Of a DNA stretch of 8,014 nt, positions 7,001 to 8,014 are shown one piece after another (the first letter of the stretch is position 1; each line of letters begins with the position of its first letter). This DNA comes from an uncultured Blautia sp. Lineage in GTDB: Bacteria > Bacillota > Clostridia > Lachnospirales > Lachnospiraceae. Made by a program: the position numbers and the translations under genes. Under the pieces are notes generated by a model. The model was not told the origin of the DNA. It did not search any database and was given only the letters and a program-made list of their open reading frames with translations. The stretch lies in the NCBI GenBank assembly GCA_934426285.1, contig CAKRYE010000076.1:1-8014 (forward strand), written 5' to 3'.

Positions 7001-8014
7001 TTTCATTGTAATTGTGATGCCAAGAGGATATTTATCATCAGCTGTTGTCGCAACAGTTGAATCATATGTTCCTACAGCAGAATTAGATGTAGAAACTGTA
7101 TATAAATCACTGGAAATAACTTTTCCGGTTTTCTTATCAGTCACAACGACAGAAGACGGTTTTACCGCACTTCCGGTATATGCAACATCACCGGAAACTG
7201 CTACGCTGATATTGTCTGCAGTCGGAGCTACAGTGTTAATTGTAAATACATCTGCAGAGAGCTTTGTTCTTCCGGTATAACCAGCATCTTCAATACCTTC
7301 AGCATAGAAATTATAAGTACCAACATCAATACCATCGGTTGACTTCTGATAGCTGATTGTAACATCCGTTCCTGCTACAGGCGCTTTAGATCCACCCATA
7401 TTTAATACTTCTACGTTAGTAGGATAATGAGCATTTCCATCATAGTTAGCTTCTTTATCTGCGCTGACAGCACCTGCTGCGTATGCAATGTCTTTTCCTG
7501 AAATATCAACAGCGTTTAAAGTATAATCTAATGTTGCTACAGCATCATTTACGTTAGCAACATAAACTTTTACGCTTACATTTTTACCATTTTTATATGT
7601 GGAAAGTTCAGGTGTATAACTACTTAAAACGGAATTGATGTCCGCCAATGAAGCTACTGCATTTCCTGTTCCCTGAATGTCATTGTTATAATAAACTTCG
7701 ATTCTGGATGGATTAACCTCTACACCATCTTTGTCTGTAATTACAAATGATTCATTACCAGCTGTTACACCTGCTTTAGCCGCCAGTGTTAATGCACCAG
7801 ACCAGTCTCCTGTGGTAGTTTTTAATTCAACATTACTTGTTAATGTATAACCATCTGCTACCTGTGCTGCAGAAGCATCAACGGTATTATTAACTACAGT
7901 TGAAGTTACTGTTGCATCATCAGAAAATTCAGATGTTACTGCTACGTCAGAACCATCGCTGAACTCAGCAGCCCATACCGGCACATTAGAAGTAGCAAGC
8001 ATTGCAACTACAAG
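4079..8014 (-). CDS. Giant extracellular repeat protein with Ig/MBG-like array and two C-terminal FN3-like modules; 5' end beyond the window
   Basis: The frame is open from the right edge to TAA at 4081-4079, with 1311 codons in the window. The first in-frame ATG (8002) is not the real start. The codons before it read L-V-V-A, so LVVAMLATSNVPVWAAEFSD is the end of a signal peptide with a signal-peptidase site near VWA/A or WAA/E; only the N-terminal part is missing. Numbering from that Met, residues 168-1103 hold about ten divergent repeats of 75-110 residues. They carry a recurring YTG...P.V...G.DY.V.Y...G...V...GNY.GT pattern (YTG at 275, 505, 691, 776, 879; G-[TK]-DY at 537, 712, 906, 991). 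Residues 1108-1200 and 1207-1307 are two FN3-like modules ending in EWSN. The mature chain is rich in Thr, Val, Asp and Asn with a single Cys (1175). There is no LPXTG, SLH or choline-binding module and no catalytic motif. It is likely a secreted adhesin or scaffold-like surface protein; ligand and attachment are unknown. Confidence 0.9.
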   Translation of the reverse strand, partial: LVVAMLATSNVPVWAAEFSDGSDVAVTSEFSDDATVTSTVVNNTVDASAAQVADGYTLTSNVELKTTTGDWSGALTLAAKAGVTAGNESFVITDKDGVEVNPSRIEVYYNNDIQGTGNAVASLADINSVLSSYTPELSTYKNGKNVSVKVYVANVNDAVATLDYTLNAVDISGKDIAYAAGAVSADKEANYDGNAHYPTNVEVLNMGGSKAPVAGTDVTISYQKSTDGIDVGTYNFYAEGIEDAGYTGRTKLSADVFTINTVAPTADNISVAVSGDVAYTGSAVKPSSVVVTDKKTGKVISSDLYTVSTSNSAVGTYDSTVATTADDKYPLGITITMKADNDKTGDDQVTNNFTKDTTIPANAITGSYKITALDLSTLPSKYDITAPVKTVAADNTYSVNWNDLTFVDKSTGTTVAASDIIANASDLTVVATAEKGAASGTVTVSASATATGKVTNSFNVNFRIADAAKTETDVRIPAGTKIGDYTVVEGDTVATLRTRIEGELAKSVYTGEALEPLKSVLSTLVWKDKGPDNKDMALVYGTDYTITYANNVESDAVKTDKGTVTINFIGKYSGEIKFDLPIKQADVTVSSEDLTYEAGKTSYDAKVKVVTKDANNNDVAVPESNYTVTYLTKATSVKAGENTATATVTFTNKNYKVADADTNTDNLVKTVTSTLKGKNLSDDSITAQVTGSYTYTGKTITPTLEVKDGTVTLIEGTDYKVTNRSGIEAGEATVTIEAIADGNYAGTRTVKYTIEKADLKDTKVVSSKDDANASNYDQVYTGQVQGPDINEISIGGAKLEEYDEITKKGDYIITYDENAKEVGTYNYTITAVASSTKIQGTITGTYQITAKKINGQFVLKNTPNYVDGSATDLTPDAAYYMNYTGKAFTLDDLKQRYVVVDSDSKVLTEGKDYRLEYENNIDAGIATVYAYGLGNYAYTENGREISIASANFVIKGVGNITADDIKSISDVEYAGGLYVEPNVVVKVDGKTLVQGTDYVVKTYETEVGEYDYSDVTIYGKGSYTAGTINNVGALSSVSKTWKVAKKDLANTAINVDEDNNVTVVNGTVIIPTSEYDVNFSEDGTTVTVTAKADSKYYTGSKEITVESAKVGQAMISSIVINGNTVTPVLSGEVDEAVGYDYVIATEEDYKNGRVDISKNILKTSTNFYYVQEGTYYAYCHAWKRNNEGLKVFGEWSNIVKFTVTATTPSAPTVTSVKVNGSTVTVTYTASEDATGYDVVLGSAVKAVNGEKRPVDYGKLVKKNIKGNVVTATFKNVPAGKYYAGVHSFNRTSENGSKVFSEWSNNKAVTVK
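4082..4681 (-). repeat. Tandem pair of C-terminal FN3-like modules, 107-residue period
   Basis: Two copies end in EWSNIVKFTV (from about residue 1190) and EWSNNKAVTV (from about 1297). Both contain a GYDxV strand, a K-N-I-L/K segment, a YYA(Y/G)xH strand and (K/N)R...G-x-KVF-x-EWSN. At DNA level, plus-strand 4104-4126 and 4425-4447 agree at 21 of 23 bases, an offset of 321 bp or exactly 107 codons. The protein similarity extends over most of each module, so these are duplicated domains. Confidence 0.75.
4694..7501 (-). repeat. Array of about ten divergent Ig/MBG-like protein repeats
   Basis: Approximate repeat boundaries in residues counted from the Met at 8002 are 168-256, 258-368, 370-460, 465-580, 581-671, 675-750, 753-846, 847-950, 953-1039 and 1042-1103. 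The clearest copies are 675-750, 847-950 and 953-1039, which share the YTG or YAG entry, the G-x-DY turn and an aromatic-Gly motif near the end. Copies are too divergent in DNA to look recent. Boundaries are by eye and the third and tenth are the weakest. Confidence 0.6.

Noticed and set aside
4694..7501. Repeat array considered as a CRISPR or other short-repeat DNA array
   Set aside because: The periodicity exists only in the protein (75-110 residues, divergent); there are no short identical DNA repeats with unique spacers.
8000..8002. ATG at 8002 as the true start of the giant repeat protein
   Set aside because: The frame stays open to the window edge and the residues before and after it together form the hydrophobic end of a signal peptide, so the start lies outside.

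Overview
The window reads like the chromosome of a gut-type anaerobic Firmicute, most likely a member of the Lachnospiraceae. The signs are moderate to low GC, strong GGAG-type ribosome binding sites, and large secreted proteins built from Ig-like, MBG-like and fibronectin-like repeats with an 'AAEFSDG' start to the mature chain. This assignment comes from style and family recognition, not from a marker gene.

Layout from left to right. (1) Positions 1-602, minus strand: the first 200 codons of a secreted protein with a clear signal peptide; its 3' end lies outside the window. (2) Positions 603-886: a divergent intergenic region with a probable promoter for each flanking gene, an 8-bp perfect inverted repeat and an 8-bp direct repeat over the plus-strand -35 box. 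(3) Positions 887-1747, plus strand: a 286-residue fusion of a NifX/NifB-type metal-cofactor-binding domain, a His/Cys-rich linker and a SlyD-like FKBP peptidyl-prolyl isomerase. It is the only cytoplasmic enzyme-type gene here and the most unusual one. (4) A shared hairpin terminator separates it from a convergent minus-strand gene at 1793-3928. That gene encodes a 711-residue protein with a propeller-like region, one BIG_2-type Ig domain and two FN3-like domains, but no signal peptide and no recognisable ribosome binding site, so it looks 5'-truncated. (5) A second hairpin terminator at 4014-4050. (6) Positions 4079-8014, minus strand: a giant extracellular repeat protein of at least 1311 residues. 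It has about ten Ig/MBG-like repeats and two C-terminal FN3-like modules, and its true start lies just beyond the right edge, since the window ends inside its signal peptide.

Nothing shows that the genes form one pathway. Three minus-strand genes encode exported or export-type proteins, and the fusion gene sits between two of them in opposite orientation with its own promoter and terminator. I saw no tRNA, rRNA, CRISPR array, insertion sequence, integrase or phage gene. The most noteworthy items are the NifX-His/Cys-SlyD fusion, the apparently decapitated 711-residue secreted-type protein, and the recent-looking duplication at the C-terminus of the giant repeat protein.
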